Shown here: positions 13,346 to 27,007 of the stretch, piece after piece
How the letters are laid out: the number at the start of each line of letters is the position of its first letter
How positions within the stretch are numbered: the first letter of the stretch is position 1
Assembly: GCA_963971285.1 (NCBI GenBank)
Contig: OZ020247.1
Span: 14,342,614 to 14,406,613 of the forward strand
Origin: Astropecten irregularis
Lineage: Eukaryota; Echinodermata; Asteroidea; Paxillosida; Astropectinidae
Direction: 5' to 3'
DNA length: 64,000 bases
Program-made: the position numbers and the translations under genes
Notes under the pieces: generated by a model
Told to the model about the DNA's origin: nothing
The model's database searches: none
Seen by the model: the letters and a program-made list of their open reading frames with translations, nothing else

Positions 13346-13740
13346 TAGTAACAGATCTAATACCAAGTTATTATGATTAGCCAACTGTTATTATTCAAGG
13401 TAAGGCTGCTTTGTACAGAATATCAAAGGTCTAACCTTAATAGGCTTGGGGTTCCCAGAAAACCTATAAAGTTCATGTCCTATGTACACATAAATCATAT
13501 AGCTTTCTTGATTCGTGCTGTTTCCATACGTGTATAGCATGATGTAGTGGTGTTAATGTCTTCAATACATCACAGTGACCTATGTAAGACACTTACAGCT
13601 GTTGTACCATGCTTGGTTAAAGACTGGCCGGGTGCAATGCAATGTAAGAGTAGCTAACATTTACACTTGTTGTTTCTCATGAAGCTGTCGTTTTGTTGAC
13701 AAAGGTCAGAGGTCATTGAACAAGCGCACTATTTCAAGTA
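13346..13740. other. Intergenic, nothing recognised
   Basis: No coding, RNA or repeat signal that I can support. Confidence 0.45.
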
Positions 13741-14154
13741 TGCTTGGTAAATATCACACAACAGTAATCACACTTTGTCTGATCCGATCCTACATGCGCA
13801 TGGAATAATACAGTTGTGGTAATTTCAGCTCAAGCCGTAGATTGAATCGTGAGAAAATATTGAAAAAAAAAACATTCTGCCTGTGACAGCGATTCTGTGT
13901 ATATTTTATTATCATCATCATTAAAAGGTAATGTTATGCTTTGATTTTTTTTGTCACAGAAATGCAGATTCATGAGCAAAATATCATGAAAGATACAATA
14001 ATAGCCATCTGTGAAATTTACAGTCCCATACGGTGCCCACTTTGTTGAGAAAACAATTTGTTCACATGAAGGCGTTTTTTGGTCTTTGATTCTACACTTT
14101 TATGGATAAATACAGCATTTCAGACAGAAAATCTTATCTTAAGTAGTACCTTTA
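13741..14154. repeat. Old family A and B MITE relics
   Basis: A B-like left half (cacactttgtctgatc, then agctcaag and cgtgagaaaat) is followed at 13922 by an A-like element containing aaatgcagattcatgagcaa, cagtcccatacggtgcccac and a right end agtaccttta. Divergence is much higher than in the other copies. Confidence 0.65.
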
Positions 14155-16920
14155 AAATGCGCTTCACTTAAATTCTCGAGAAACGTACAATAATTTCGGC
14201 AATAGTTTCATTATTTTCTCAAAGGAATAATAACATTTAAGGCCGGAATAGTTTGGATTATTCCCAATAAGTATTTTAGGTAAATAATAATGTGATCAAT
14301 CCTGTTTCTCGTTCTAACCAATGTTTTTTTCAGGCTTTAACAGACAGCGTATAGTACACATGACTGTTGCCAATTGCATCCAGTACACACTAGATGTGGC
14401 GTCATTTCTTTCATTGCAAAAGACAGTGACTAACCGCGGCGAGATGTCGACCCGTGCCGAGTTTCAGAACTGACGAAACTCTTCTCACGTTGAACTTGAA
14501 AGTGAAACTTATACACAGCGGGTTTTATTGGAATTCGAAGCCATCTTTAAAGTGATGTCTCGTGCTTTGGGATCCTGGCCATTTCCCAGAGAACACGGAA
14601 CAAGCCTGATCTGTAACCATGAAAGGAACTTCTGATTCCTGATTCATGATTTCAATGATTACACCATTGCAATGCACATATATACCGTTGACGTGGAACT
14701 CCCATTATTATCCCTTGAAAACAGGCACTGAGCACACGTCATGAGTCAGATGTGAAATTCAAAAATTACCAAACATCACAAATTAGCAACCTATAATTTA
14801 TTGTCAAACCTTTAACGTTCATACAAATGCAAATAAAAAGGTTGTGTTCGCGGATAAACTTTAATCAGTTCACATGTTTTTCTGTTTTCATTTCTGCTTT
14901 TGGTCTTTTTCTATTCTTCATTCGTCTTTTCTTTATTAAAGGGCATTCAGGATAAGTCTTAGTGTTTGCTTCGACGATATTTTCAAGATGAAAGAGCGTC
15001 AGCCTAAAAGAAGTGTTTATCAGGAGTCAGGCATGAAGGATTTCAAACGTTTCTGTCGAGGACAATCATAAGCCGTGTCCGAAACGGGCTCCTGGAGCTA
15101 CGGCTAGGTCTTTGTCTTGGTGTCTTCGCGTAGCTAATTCGAATAAAGCGAAGACATAGACCTAGCTCTAGACAACGGATGCGGATGCAGCTTTAAACTC
15201 TTGTGTCGGGCAGAAAGGAGTGCCACTTGGCTTTTAAGCAAATGACGTATGCCAGCCGAAGTGGCGTAGTGTAGCTATGCTTACAATACGTAAATGGTCG
15301 TGTTGTTTTCATTCCCTAAACATCGGTTACCAACACTACCGTGTGAACCAGCGAGTATTAATGTGGATAACGGATGCCTTCATTTCATGGTTAATTAACT
15401 GTCTCCACGTTAAAGATGATACATCTTTTGAATGGTCACACTTTAACACCGTTCAAGTTAAACATTGTCTTTGATGTTGGAAACTGAAATTACACATTCA
15501 CAAACAAATTCACACACAGTAGGTACAAACATTGAGATGAAAAGCGTCCCATGGAGTGTATTCGCGAGGCTCAGATGGCGGTCCGAGTCAAACCAGGCAT
15601 CCCATGACAGCACTAACTCATGGTTGTGTGTTCGGATATTAAGGCATGTCTACTCTTAAAAGTTAAATGGCACCCAGCTCGGGGTGATTTCAGAAGTGAC
15701 AATTTGGCTCAAATAATGGTAATATTTTGACGTGTGCCGATATTTCTTTTGCTCAAGAAACGCGCTATGAAAAACAGTCACACAAAAATATGTTCGTCAA
15801 TAGATATTTCAATAGTAGAAATAAAAATCATCTGCTATACAAAACATTACGGGTTGAATTGTTGATGGACTATAACACTATCCATGCATGTGATATTCTT
15901 TCATGTGATTATGTATGGTTCTGAGAAGTGCTGAGAAGTGCTGATTATTGAGTTGTGCTGGTGAACGAGCACGAATGGAACTATAGTTCATGAATACTAC
16001 GGACTGTAGGCAGGTAATAACCCCACATCTTATGTTACCCTTAGTCGAAACTAAATTCAATAACCTGGTACTGTGTAATATCACTTGACTCATATATGCA
16101 GTGCGCGTATAGAAAGGCTGCGTGATTTTCTAATAATTTGCTGGTTTTCTTTTCTCGTTTCCTTTCGACATCTCCCTATAGTAAGCGTGCGTCTTATTTC
16201 TGTCGGGGGAGTGAAAAAATCTTTATTGTGCACGTGTTGAGGACAGCGTTTTTGCCAGGCCATTCGATACCAGCAACATACTGGGGCAACACTGTCAGTA
16301 ATGTTGGCCAGGGGCGTTCGTGACGGCTTCAGGTGCAACCGCGGGTTACCGTAGTGGTGCGCGACCGGGCACAGGCCGGCGCGCGCGGTGGTGGGGCCGA
16401 AAACGGCAAAAGGCACCCACGGGGGATTTAACTCGCGTGCGCCAAAGGACCGCCCGCAACCCGTGACACAATTGCCGGGTAAACCTGAGACGAATCATGT
16501 CCAACGTGGAATGTTTGAGGCTGGGAGATTTAATTAATGGATAATTTATGAGGAGGCATGTTTCTGTACGTTGTATAGGGAGCAAAGAAAGGTCTCCATA
16601 CCATCTATGTCAACAGTCGGTCATTTTTCGTCATCAACAAGGTATTCCTACACGCATGGTTTCTCTACAGATCACCAATGGCACCCAAAACACACACATA
16701 AAAACAGACGTTACAATACACTAATAGTAATAATAATACTGCTGAGTCAGACCCTAAAAAAATCAATCAGAACCTAACGAGAGCTCGTCAGATCCAAATG
16801 TTCAAATCGTTTATAATAACAGCAATTATGCACAGTACATCCCATATCTGTATTATCATAATGGATCTATCATTGTTTTTCTGTTCATCGTGTATAATAT
16901 AACATGTGTGCCGTTTCCAC
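14155..16920. other. Intergenic
   Basis: Contains a small foldback at about 15078-15175 (gctaggtctttgtctt against gacatagacctagc). A GC-rich stretch at about 16320-16450 has no supported gene. Otherwise nothing recognised. Confidence 0.45.
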
Positions 16921-17285
16921 TTAAAGGTAGTATCATACTTTGGTTTTTGTCAAGGAAATACAGATTCGTGGGCAAAAATACCAAGGAAAGTACAATCACA
17001 GTCATCTGTGAAAATTTCAGTCTCATAAGGTGCCCACTTTTTGAGAAAATCGTGAAAAACGGCCGCAGTATTTCTTAAGTCTTTTCTCTTTTATTTTTGA
17101 TCTTTTAAAGGATCAAGGAGATTTTTGGTCGTTGTTTTACAAATTTCTGGATAAATACACCATCTCAGGCGAAACAATTTTAACGGTAGGTTTCTACCTG
17201 CATCATCTTCATACCCTGAAAGTTATAGGTAAATCTGTGAACATTTCTGTTTTGGTCTCTTACCAAAGTATGATACTACCTTTAA
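16921..17285. mobile_element. Family A TTAA MITE, copy 1
   Basis: TTAA on both sides. The left end AGGTAGTATCATACTTTGGT is repeated perfectly inverted at the right end (accaaagtatgatactacct). The central hairpin gatcttttaaaggatc and the segment ttctggataaatacaccat identify the family. No coding capacity. Confidence 0.93.
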
Positions 17286-17640
17286 AGGTAAAGTTACCTA
17301 CATCATTATCAATTCTTGTCTTTTAAAGGTACAGTACAGGAAACATACCCAAACAAAATTTGTCACGTCTTTGTTTTACCAATTTCTGGATAAATACACT
17401 ATTTTAGGCGGAGGTATTTTAACGGTATGTTTCTACTATAGCAGCATCTTCATATCCTAAAAGTTATTCTTAAATATTTGCACAAGTTTTCACTGATTTC
17501 TCAAAAAGTGGGCACTGCATGCATGGGATCGGACTGAGAACTCACAGGTTGACTGTTACTCTATCTTTCTTGATATTTTCCTACCTGAAACTGCATTTCT
17601 TTGACAAAAACTCAAGTACGATATTACATTATTTTAACCC
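17286..17640. repeat. Rearranged family A relic
   Basis: After a short linker, a right-half A sequence (tttctggataaatacact, tttctac, catcttcatatcct) is followed by an inverted left half (tgggcactgcatgcatggga, gttactctatctttcttg, tgcatttctttgacaaaaac). The two halves share one side, so this is a rearranged or deleted copy. Confidence 0.65.
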
Positions 17641-20580
17641 TAAAACCATTGCTTTCCAATTTTCAGCTAATGAAACCGCAATAAATGAATGTTGTCGGGG
17701 CTGATACTGCAATGGAGATGTATAAAATAACAATAATACTTCTAAAATGGATTGCATTCCATTAGACGGATACGAGCCAGGGTTTCCTGAGCTTCCTGTA
17801 GTGGAAACCGAATGGTAATCTATCTTATAGTTGTGATCCCCCATACCCAAGAGTTCTCCATACATCATTTGCAGCATATCAAGCAACATGATAAACACCA
17901 TAGCTCAGCGTTATTGTCATGCAGTTCATCTTGTAACTCAATCTGGAGACATTTCGCATGGGCTGTGGAATTACTGTCTCATAATAATAAAAAATAAAAA
18001 GAAGAAGAAGAAGCCTTTTAAAATACAGGCGTCTCTTGAACAGTATTCATAATGGTACAGCCGGGCCCACTGTCGAATACTTACAATTAATCGCAGATAA
18101 GGTTTCTTAGCCTTCCAATATAACACTGCTCTGCCGGTGTGCGAATATGATATAGGTGGAATAATAGATAGCCCCAGGTGTTCTGAGTTGGCAGCGCGGG
18201 GCCACCTTCATAAATAACGGTATTTAGCGAGGTCATATCGCGACCGGTGCGGGAAGAAAAGAAATGAGAAAGTTATGATTTGTGTCAAAGGTGAGAAATA
18301 CTGTGATTGCAATGAGCAAGACGACGAGATGGAGTGGGGAGGTGTATACAATTGCTATGACTCATCAATGAATATGAAAATGAGAGAGCAAAAATCAACA
18401 AATAGATGATGAAAGAGGAATATTAATTAACTAAATTAGAGATAATAATGATCATTGAACTTGCATGCAGTTGGAATATTTCTGCCTCCATGGTTATAAG
18501 ACGGCGGTTCAATGCAAGGGTCAGTGGATAGGGCATTGCTGGTCATTCTTTTTAAAGCCCGGTCGTGGCGGGTTAATATTGATTGCTCGGACCAACTTCA
18601 ACGATCGGGTTTAGGCGATCGTTCGGCCCCCCGGTCAAATCCGTCTCTCTGATGGCGGACGGAACTGGTCTGGTCGACTACTCGGTCAGCTGCCCCTTTG
18701 GTCATTTAGTGGCGTTTTGGTTGATACGGTAACCATTTAATATTGAACGGCCATAATAATATCACTAGATTCTTAGTTTATTTCTGTTACAAGAACACTT
18801 GCAGCAATACACAAGATTTAGTAGGCCTACTTGTTCCCAAAACGGCCTGATATTAAAAGTAGCAAGCTATATGCAGGGTTTTGCTCGATATTCAATTACC
18901 TTTTCTCTCTCTTTCTGCAAGCCACTTGCATTCTTAGAGCACTTGCACTAAAGCGGTGATATATTCAAGTACAGCTTGGAACCGCCAAGGTAAACATTCT
19001 GCCCCTGCCATATGTTTATTGAATGTTCGATATAAAAACACGGTGCGGCGTGGCATTCTAATTACAGGAATAACTCGCTGAATATCTGTCATAGTTCGTT
19101 TTTATCGAGCTGTGTCATTTGGCCCCGGTGTATGCATGGGGGGAACGATAGTGATGAGGGGATGGTATTGCGATCGGGAAAATGGGTCAGCCAGATCCCT
19201 TGTTTGGGAAGAGGGATACAACTGCCACCTAAAATTACAACCATAGTTTCGTAAATAATTGCGCTCGCTGGACACTAACCGATCGTGTGTGATACTGGCC
19301 GGTTCGTTTTCGCGTGCGAATTACGGATACGGTAAGCGCACCGGATACGTCACCAGTTTTTGTGTACTTATGATGTAACAGTTTAACCGCTATCCGTTTG
19401 TATACGGGGCACGGATATCTTGCTCGCTATATGCATAAGTATCAAACGTTTAGCGAATTACAGTTTCTCGTAATTATTCTCTGTTCATGTTTTGTGTTTT
19501 TGCAATTTGATTAGATTAAAAAGAAAGGAATTGCTGAACACGTACGTGTAATTTCTAAGAATAAGACCAAATTAGCCTCAAAGTCAGAGACGAAATTGGT
19601 TCTCCGTTGTCAGATAAATACTTCACTATTAATAATAGTCAAACCTTATAGTTTTGCATTCTAAGGTTTGACGTGATAATAGTTCCAAGGTCACGGGCGC
19701 TAGTGACAGGTCTGGTGCAGGAGTTGGAGATGCAGATACTTTCAATTGCGAAACATCGGATCGGCTGTTGACGTTTTACGGATAGCGAAACGTACGCGTA
19801 TGCGTATCCGTTCGCATGCAAAAACTCCGGTTAACTCCCTTATGCGAATCAAGAAATTAGAACGCCACACAGGAATATGCTATTCATGGACTCTCACGCA
19901 AGAAAAATGTTCGCAAACGGTAGAAGCGCGTTACAACTTGTCTGATTTGTTTTGCTGCAAAATTAATGACTGACGTCAGGAGGAGGTCTATAGACTCATG
20001 CATCAACCAGCTTTTACTACCTCCAAACATGTGCCAATACATCGCATGCATTGCTTACGTCAAGATGTCTGAATCAATGTCTGTAGTCGTCTATTGACGA
20101 GTGATACTGTCCCATAGTCTACCTGGCTGGCTCGCCTTAATTTCTATCTCTGACAGTCTCTTTTCCCTCCTATCTCTCTTCAGCTATACTGTGTTTCATT
20201 TCGTGCGACGATCGCATTGTGATATTAAATTCATCGATTTTCGCCGAAATGTGGAACCGAAATGAAATGTTTGTCTGAACTGGATTAAACTCTGAGCATT
20301 GTGTGCAGCAGGCCTCGCCTGCCTTGGTTTAGCATATAGACCGTGGCTCGTCGCAACGTCAGCACGTGCTATGAATGTATCGCACGGAGACAAACAGTGG
20401 TGAAAAGGGCATTTGGTTGCGATTGGATGGGATGAATTGGAACGAAACGAAGTTGCGCAGTGTAAATATTACGGCATTCCGCGTGTTGAAAGACTGGTAG
20501 ATAATTATTATATATACATGTGTATATATACCACAAGGGGGCATTTAGGGACCATTCGCGAATGGGGTTTCCGGGACTCA
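17641..20580. other. Intergenic
   Basis: No gene, RNA or family repeat supported. A short GAA run lies at 17999-18012. Several short ORFs on both strands lack recognisable domains. Confidence 0.45.
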
Positions 20581-20719
20581 TAGGCCGTGTCCCAAATCTC
20601 TGGCTGCGGCCGCAAATAACACACAAGTCTATGAAAACGGCTGCAGTCATTGGCTAGTGGCTGTCATAGGGGCGTGTGTAATTTGCGGCCGCAGCCACAT
20701 CAATGGGGACACTGCCTTA
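20581..20719. repeat. Foldback element with GCGGCCGC arms
   Basis: The left arm taggccgtgtccc...ctggctgcggccgcaaat is mirrored by atttgcggccgcagcca...ggggacactgcctta. The inner part carries gtctatgaaaacggctgcag. A degraded relative lies at about 6007-6093. Confidence 0.75.
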
Positions 20720-20884
20720 TTTTCGTAAAATGTTGCAGTAAATGTTTATATGGGCTCATCTGCAAATGGGCTTTCCGAATTTCTCCTTGTTTCTAAGTGT
20801 GTAATATCTTAGGGACATATGCAAATTGTTTTTTGTTGTTGTATTGTATGTACTAGAAATCAAGTAAAGATTTAGATTATTCGC

Positions 20885-21060
20885 CTCGTTCAGTTCGACA
20901 TTGAAGTGTTCGGCTCGGTTCGGGTAAGTTCGGTTTGGCTCGGCTTTTTTCCATGGGCTTGAGTTGTGTTCATTAGGTTTGGTTCGGTACGGTACGGTTC
21001 GGTTCGGTACCCTTCGGCTCACGGGACAATTTGTCATACCAGTTTGGCTCGGTCCAGTTC
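20885..21060. repeat. Degenerate TTCGG repeat
   Basis: Irregular tandem runs of ttcgg, ttcggta and ctcgg pentamer-like units cover this stretch. The proline- and asparagine-rich minus-strand ORF across it is a product of the repeat. Confidence 0.75.
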
Positions 21061-21115
21061 ATTCATCAATCATTACCGCGCGGTCTTCCACAACGTTTGA
21101 AAATCAAGGTTCAAA

Positions 21116-21488
21116 TTAAAGGAAGTATCATACTTTGGCAGGAATCCATAGCAGAAATATTCACAGATTTACCTATAACTTACAGGGTATGAAGATGGTG
21201 CTGGTAGAAACATATCGTTAAAAAAAACAATTCCACCTGAAATGCTGTAATATTTATCCAGAAAAGAGTAAAACCAGTGACCAAAATTATTTTTGATCTT
21301 TTAAAGATCAAAAATAAAAGACAAAAAAATTAAGAAATACTGTGGCAGTTCTTCACTGTTTTCTCAAAAACGTGGGCACCATATGGGACTGAAATTTTTA
21401 CAGATGACTGTTACTGTATCTTCCTTGATAGGTTAGCCCATGAATCTGTATTTCTTTGACAAAACCCAAATTATGATATTACCTTTAA
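21116..21488. mobile_element. Family A TTAA MITE, copy 2 (reverse orientation)
   Basis: TTAA flanks, ends AGGAAGTATCATACTTTGGC and (inverted) atgatattacct. The order of internal motifs is reversed relative to the copy at 16921. The central hairpin is gatcttttaaagatc. Confidence 0.9.
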
Positions 21489-21768
21489 AGGTTTTCCAAC
21501 CCAGCTGCACATTATTGTTCGGCCAACAAAAGCTTGTTTCCGATTTGTTTTTAGCAATGTCTGATTTCGTTCACTATCCAACAAAGTCTTATGTGCTGTG
21601 TACAACAAGAACGCACCGGCAAATGTGACATGACGAGATTGGGTAAACCAAGCGAGAATAATGCTGTAAAATTACTGAATAATTGAAAGGACATGCTGGT
21701 GAAATCAGTAAATAGCAATTCCAAAGAGAAGAAAAGAAAATGTGAACATGATCAGACTGAAAGGGGAC

Positions 21769-22208
21769 TTAAAGGTTTACTGGATAAAAACTCATAATGA
21801 AGTTAAATACATATGTATTGTTATAAAACTCAACCTGCCTATCATTGTTTGTGATAAAGAACATTGTTTATAGAAAAAGGAGGTATTTTAGACTCATAAT
21901 TTAGCACCCCACTTCTCACGATGAAAAACCTTGCTTACGTCACATGCAGAACGCCACGCAGTATACTGTGGTGCGACTCGGCCTATATACTAAAGTTCAG
22001 AAGGTGACGTCACACGTTTTTGTTGTGTGGATCGGTACTCTAGGGACGTTTTGGGGGCGGGGCATACATGTACTGATTTTGTAACTTGTTTATCAAAATC
22101 AAGCACTTATATAAAAATACAAATTTATATGGTCATTAATTATGTTTTAAGCAATAATTTTAAAGCACTTTCACCACTTTCCCAAATTTGATTACAGTAA
22201 ACCTTTAA
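21769..22208. mobile_element. Family D TTAA MITE, copy 1
   Basis: TTAA flanks with ends AGGTTTACTGGA and (inverted) acagtaaacct, 440 bp. It contains a perfect TGACGTCA at about 22005 and the segment gggggcggggcatacatgta. The copy at 47050-47490 is the same element in reverse orientation. Confidence 0.9.
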
Positions 22209-23048
22209 GACCAATAATGCCTAAGTACAATTTTGCATGTCAACTATTTGCATGATTGGTATTACACATGCAAAATCTTGTTCTTTCATTTCTAAAAAAT
22301 TATCTTAATATCGTATACGTATACTGATATACTGAGAGTGGTCGGACACAAATTTGGACAGAGCAAGGCCGACTGACCACAGCTTATACTGCATGCACCA
22401 ACTTGATGTGTACGCATATTTAACCGAATCCCAACATGGTTGACCAAGTCGGTCATATTAATATCTTGCCGACCATTGTGTCAAAACTAATTACTGTGAC
22501 AGTCCCAATTTTAATTTATCCCAGCGTGTGCCCAGTTGTGGAACTGGAGGCGCCTTGCCATTAACCATGCGTGTTTCATAATGGAGGAGGGGAGAGTACG
22601 GAAGGGTTTTTTGGACATCGGGCTTGGGAAAGGTTGTTGGCCGATGATGAGGGCAATCTGCACCGCATGGATCGGGGTCAGGATTTAGGTTGTTACATCG
22701 GTACATTTAGGTCGATCCCATTGCACTGAGATTTGTCTGCAGATCTTAGTACTCCTCAATTTCGCCGGCAGGGTTTTGTGAGCGGTGGGATCAGAATCAA
22801 TTTGGACCTACATGTGTTATCCGTGCATCAAGGAGGTGGGATGATGGGGTGTCTATGTTCCATTAGAAACTATGTGGCTACACCATAGTGCACCATATAT
22901 CAGTGGCTAGATGCTGGTATATCATTGGCCTCAAGTATAAGATCGCTAACTGCAACCACTCAAAAGTCTACATGAAGCTTTGTCAACTTGGGGTAACGCC
23001 ATAATTGAGCTTGCCGGTTTAACCTGGTCATAAAAACTATTATAATAG
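22209..23048. other. Intergenic
   Basis: No supported gene, RNA or repeat. Confidence 0.45.
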
Positions 23049-23223
23049 GTAATTATGCAAACTATAGGCTTGCCCTTCACCGACGTGGATGAGCACTGTA
23101 TACTCAGTGCTTATGAGTGCACGTGAAAAAATAATCACGTGCTGGCTCAGGTGGGATTCGAACCCACGACCTCCTGCTTACTAGTGCAGATGCCATACCG
23201 CTAGGCCAAGCTAGCTGGGGTCG
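23049..23223 (-). mobile_element. tRNA-derived SINE, copy 1
   Basis: On the minus strand it has a tRNA-like head with A box TGGCCTAGCGG and B box GGTTCGAATCCC, then a body shared with 56521-56691 (gagtgcacgtga, gtgctcatcca and gaagggcaagcct as read across both strands). The anticodon arm has an 8-nt loop and the acceptor ends do not pair. It is therefore a SINE, not a functional tRNA. Confidence 0.8.
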
Positions 23224-26200
23224 TTTATATTATATTATAACAAGCCTCTTGGTTACACTGATATAAAATTAAACCTTCCTAAATTTTTAAGAGAGCAGTC
23301 CGGTCTTTCTAATTTTCTGAGCCATCATGGAGGTAGAAAAAGAAAACCAGGATGACTCCTTATAACTTTCCATGTGTCCGTCAAATTGTTGGCTCTGTGG
23401 CCAGACCTTTTGGGTCCGTTCTCCTGATTTGTGTAACACAGCTACATTTATGATTTGCATTTCCCTCTACACACTAAGTCACACTAAGTCAGGTTTGGCC
23501 AAACTCGGGAAGTTCTATCACATAGCCCAAATGGCCAAGGGGTTACGGTTGACCCAAGAGAATGTAACATGCGTTTAATGTGACGGCCTGTTGTGGATAC
23601 CATACAGCCGTCATGGTATGCAACCGACTATAACGCATAAAGTTTAAAGTTTTCAAACTGCATAACACGATTGTACGGTGTATACACTATACCAAGCCAG
23701 AAAGTACTTTAACTTCATAAAACGCGTGGTAAGCTGGTAATGCAGCGTGCAGACCCATACCAAAGTGCAGCAGGACTCGGATTTACACACTTGGTCGGTT
23801 CGCGTTATAGATATTTTGAAAATCTGCCAACGTTGCATGATAACCGGATGTACGGTGACATCACGCATCAAGTCTTGATCGGTACGCATTTTACGATCAA
23901 TCTTGGCATGTCGTACAGAATCGACACCTGGTAAATGAGACTTATCAGTCCAAACCCCAGCGTCGCACGCAATGCTCCCTCTCCTAGTTAAGGAGGTGCA
24001 CCTACAGGTGTCCAACTGCTTGACAAGTTCAGGTAATCAGCGTTTGCTTGGATTGATGGAAGCATTGGAGCTATAGGTTTGCAGAGCATCAGGTTTTCAA
24101 GTAGGCTACATCACTAGTGGCGGGACTTTCATATACAAGCTCTTCAAAGACCAAGATGAAAACTCCATGCACGCCACGGTGCTTGCCCGGCGGCTGCATG
24201 CAGCTGACTATAGGGATGTTGCCCTCGGTTCTCCTCTCTTCCCGTGTGCGATGCTTGCTTCTTGCCATTGTATTTAATTAGATTCGTCTCTTGGCCGGCT
24301 CTGCCCAGTTTAGACAGCGGTACTATTACAGTCTCGGGTGGCGCGTCAATCTTGAGTTACGGCCACGGCAAACGGCACGCGGTACACACCAACTTGACCC
24401 CCGTGAGTTGATGGCTGTGGGTCTGCTGCAATGCCCGAGCTGATATGGGTATCCTGCCCCACGGTCGCGCTGCTTGCGGTCCGATCCTTAGGTCCAGTCC
24501 TCGGGCCGCCCGATGAAGATGAGGAGAAAAAACACTCCGGCATAACCGACTTCAAGAGCAATTCATCAAAAAAAGAATTAGTGTTTAAAAATGTATTGAG
24601 GTTATGGTGTCATCGGAGCAGCCGAGCTGGCCCGATCCTTTTAGAATAATGATGCTGGATTTTTGTGTTTTAGTCGCCGGTCCGTAACTCGATATGACTT
24701 GGCGATCCAGTCACCCCCCAGTCTGAGTATCTCATAATTCGTTTAAGATTTAAATCGAATTCGCTTGGAGGTATGTCCACAATCAAACTACGTGCTGGTT
24801 GCTTCATTTCATTAAGTGGGGAGAAAAAAATGGAAAATGGCTCTCGCTGATCTCTGCCCTGCAACAACTTGACGCGAGCAAGTACATTATTATATTGATA
24901 TTATTCAGTATAACTCTTTATTAGCAAACGCTGACGAAACATGTGTTCCAGATACAAAGACGGCTTGCAATTAAGTTTGGTGGTGAAAATTAGTATGTGT
25001 AACCATGGAGCAAGCTCTTCCTCCGCGGCATCGTTGTAAGTGTCCTATACCTCATAGGTGTTTTCAGCATTTCCATCATAAATGGAAGATTATTAAGACC
25101 AGGAAGCAGAAGGACATGCCATGATGGTGCAATGGTCTGTGTGGTACCGTCTGACCCCGTCTCCAAATTAATAATATGGCCGTGTACTTTCTCGCTGGTG
25201 TTATTGCAATGCAACGCACTTTGCCTCTGCCGAGTGCACATTATTCATCTGCAAGTCAATCGACCATTAAAATGACGTCTTCGTGCTTGATTTACAAGCC
25301 AAGATGCAAGGCTGCCCCCCCCCCCCCCCCCCCCCCGACAAAAAAATGTCCTCTTCGAATTAGCAGTTAGCTCCCTACAAGAAGAAGAAGATACGGCGCG
25401 TGCCAGCCGCACCCCGAACTTATACCGATGATTTTCATTCGGCTCGGGCAAGCCGCGAGTGAAAATTGAGCATTGCCAGCCCTGCCTACAGGACCTGATT
25501 GCGATATTGTCCACGGCAGAAGCGTAACCGGGCACCCAGAGCAATGCCCGGCCGTATCGATCGGAGACCATGATGCATCCTGGCTGCGGAAACGCTGCAC
25601 GCGTCTTAGGAATATAGAAGCAGAGGTATCCAGAGAAGAAGACTACAATCTTTCAGAGGTCTGCATATTGCAGAGAAAATGGAGTATGAGTATCAAGAAG
25701 GCTTTAAAGGGACGATGCACAGGTTATGCCCTGAATATTAAGTTCCATACATGAGTTTTTTTTATGGAATCTTGAGCTGTTAGAGAGATGCCACCAGAAT
25801 TTCATGAAAAAACCCTGAAACATCTTAATTACCCGGCCCAGAAAAACCTGAAAATACCCTCACCCCTTTCAAAAAATGTGTTTTCTGGATGTTTCAGACG
25901 AAATCGAGTACTATGTATCTGTCAAATTTGTGGAAAAAAACTCTGAATTCAGGACAAAACCTGAAAAGTGCCTGTTAAGACCGAGTCCATATTATTATGA
26001 TATAAAGCCATACAGTAGGTTTCTGATAGATGCTTCACTTTTACAAAGCAAAGCCATATGGAACCTTCATTTCTATTTATCGATATACAAATATTTGAAT
26101 GAAAGAGGAAGATTGGCAAGAACTGAAGCAGTGACAGGTCCGTGTCACATCGTTGCAGTGCGTTCAGTATAAAGGAGGCCGACTGATCGATACATATTTT

Positions 26201-26361
26201 CTCTGAAACGCCTTCTGTTGAGGGCAGAACCTGTCCAATATAAAACCAGTTGGGATTCTGACGAGTGAGGCTGTAAGCCATGGCACTACCTGAATGACGT
26301 CACCGGTAGTGCAGACTCTCTGCGAAGCCCATGTACGAATTCAGAATAAGCCATTTGCGAG
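23224..26361. other. Intergenic
   Basis: Contains a poly-C run at about 25314-25336 and a GAA run at about 25379-25390. Short overlapping ORFs lie around 24346-24649 and 25245-25754, with no recognisable domain. No gene supported. Confidence 0.45.
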
Positions 26362-26632
26362 TTAAAGGGAGAATATGGGATTTGCAAAGATGTGCGTTTC
26401 GGCTGCATTTCGTACTTTAACCGAAGTAAGGGTCTTAAACTTCCTTACACAACGTTGTTTCATGTACCTCTTTACGATTTGTTCATAATGGATAGCAGAA
26501 ATAAGGCCGAAATAATCTTACCCCCCTCCGAATCCTTCACGGTTACACCACGCTTTCGAAACGCTACTAAATCGTTCGGACGAAAGATCACGCAATATTA
26601 TGAATATTCATATCAATTGGTTTGAAAGGTAT
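26362..26632. mobile_element. Family E TTAA MITE, copy 1, 3' truncated
   Basis: Starts TTAA-AGGGAG and shares gggatttgcaaagatgtgcg, ttgtttcatgtacct and tcgttcggacgaaagatc with the copies at 38508 and 59094. The right end is missing. Confidence 0.8.
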
Positions 26633-27007
26633 CTTTTGATAGATCCAAAGATACAGTCAGTTAGATACAACCAAGTACAAGATGCATGTGACTGTCTCAA
26701 ATGCGCACCGACAAAAACATTCGAATAACGTATTCATACAGTTACATTGTGGACCGTTGTAATGAACATTACCCTTTAAGTTCAACAAATCTAGGCATCA
26801 TCTAATTGCGATAGGGCAGGACACATAGCAAGGAATTTCCTTGCTCTATGAACACTAGAAGGAACTACAACAATACACGAAGAGATTTATTTAATTTGGC
26901 GCTCGGTTTGTTTTTCAACCAATGTATAAGAAACTTAATAAGGTAAAATTTGCAGTATAGCACCATACGTCTTATAAAGTATAAGTGTGTGGTTCTGAGG
27001 AACCACA
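26633..27007. other. Intergenic, nothing recognised
   Basis: No supported feature apart from the start of the repeat shared with 63553 (see the next entry). Confidence 0.4.

Noticed and set aside
20756..21037. Minus-strand ORF rich in PNRT motifs
   Set aside because: It is generated by the degenerate TTCGG repeat.
23145..23223. Functional tRNA on the minus strand (also at 56617-56691)
   Set aside because: A and B boxes are present, but the acceptor does not pair and the anticodon loop is 8 nt. A shared non-tRNA body follows, so it is a SINE.
25313..25337. Poly-C run as a functional element
   Set aside because: It is a simple homopolymer, possibly with uncertain length in the assembly. No other signal is attached to it.
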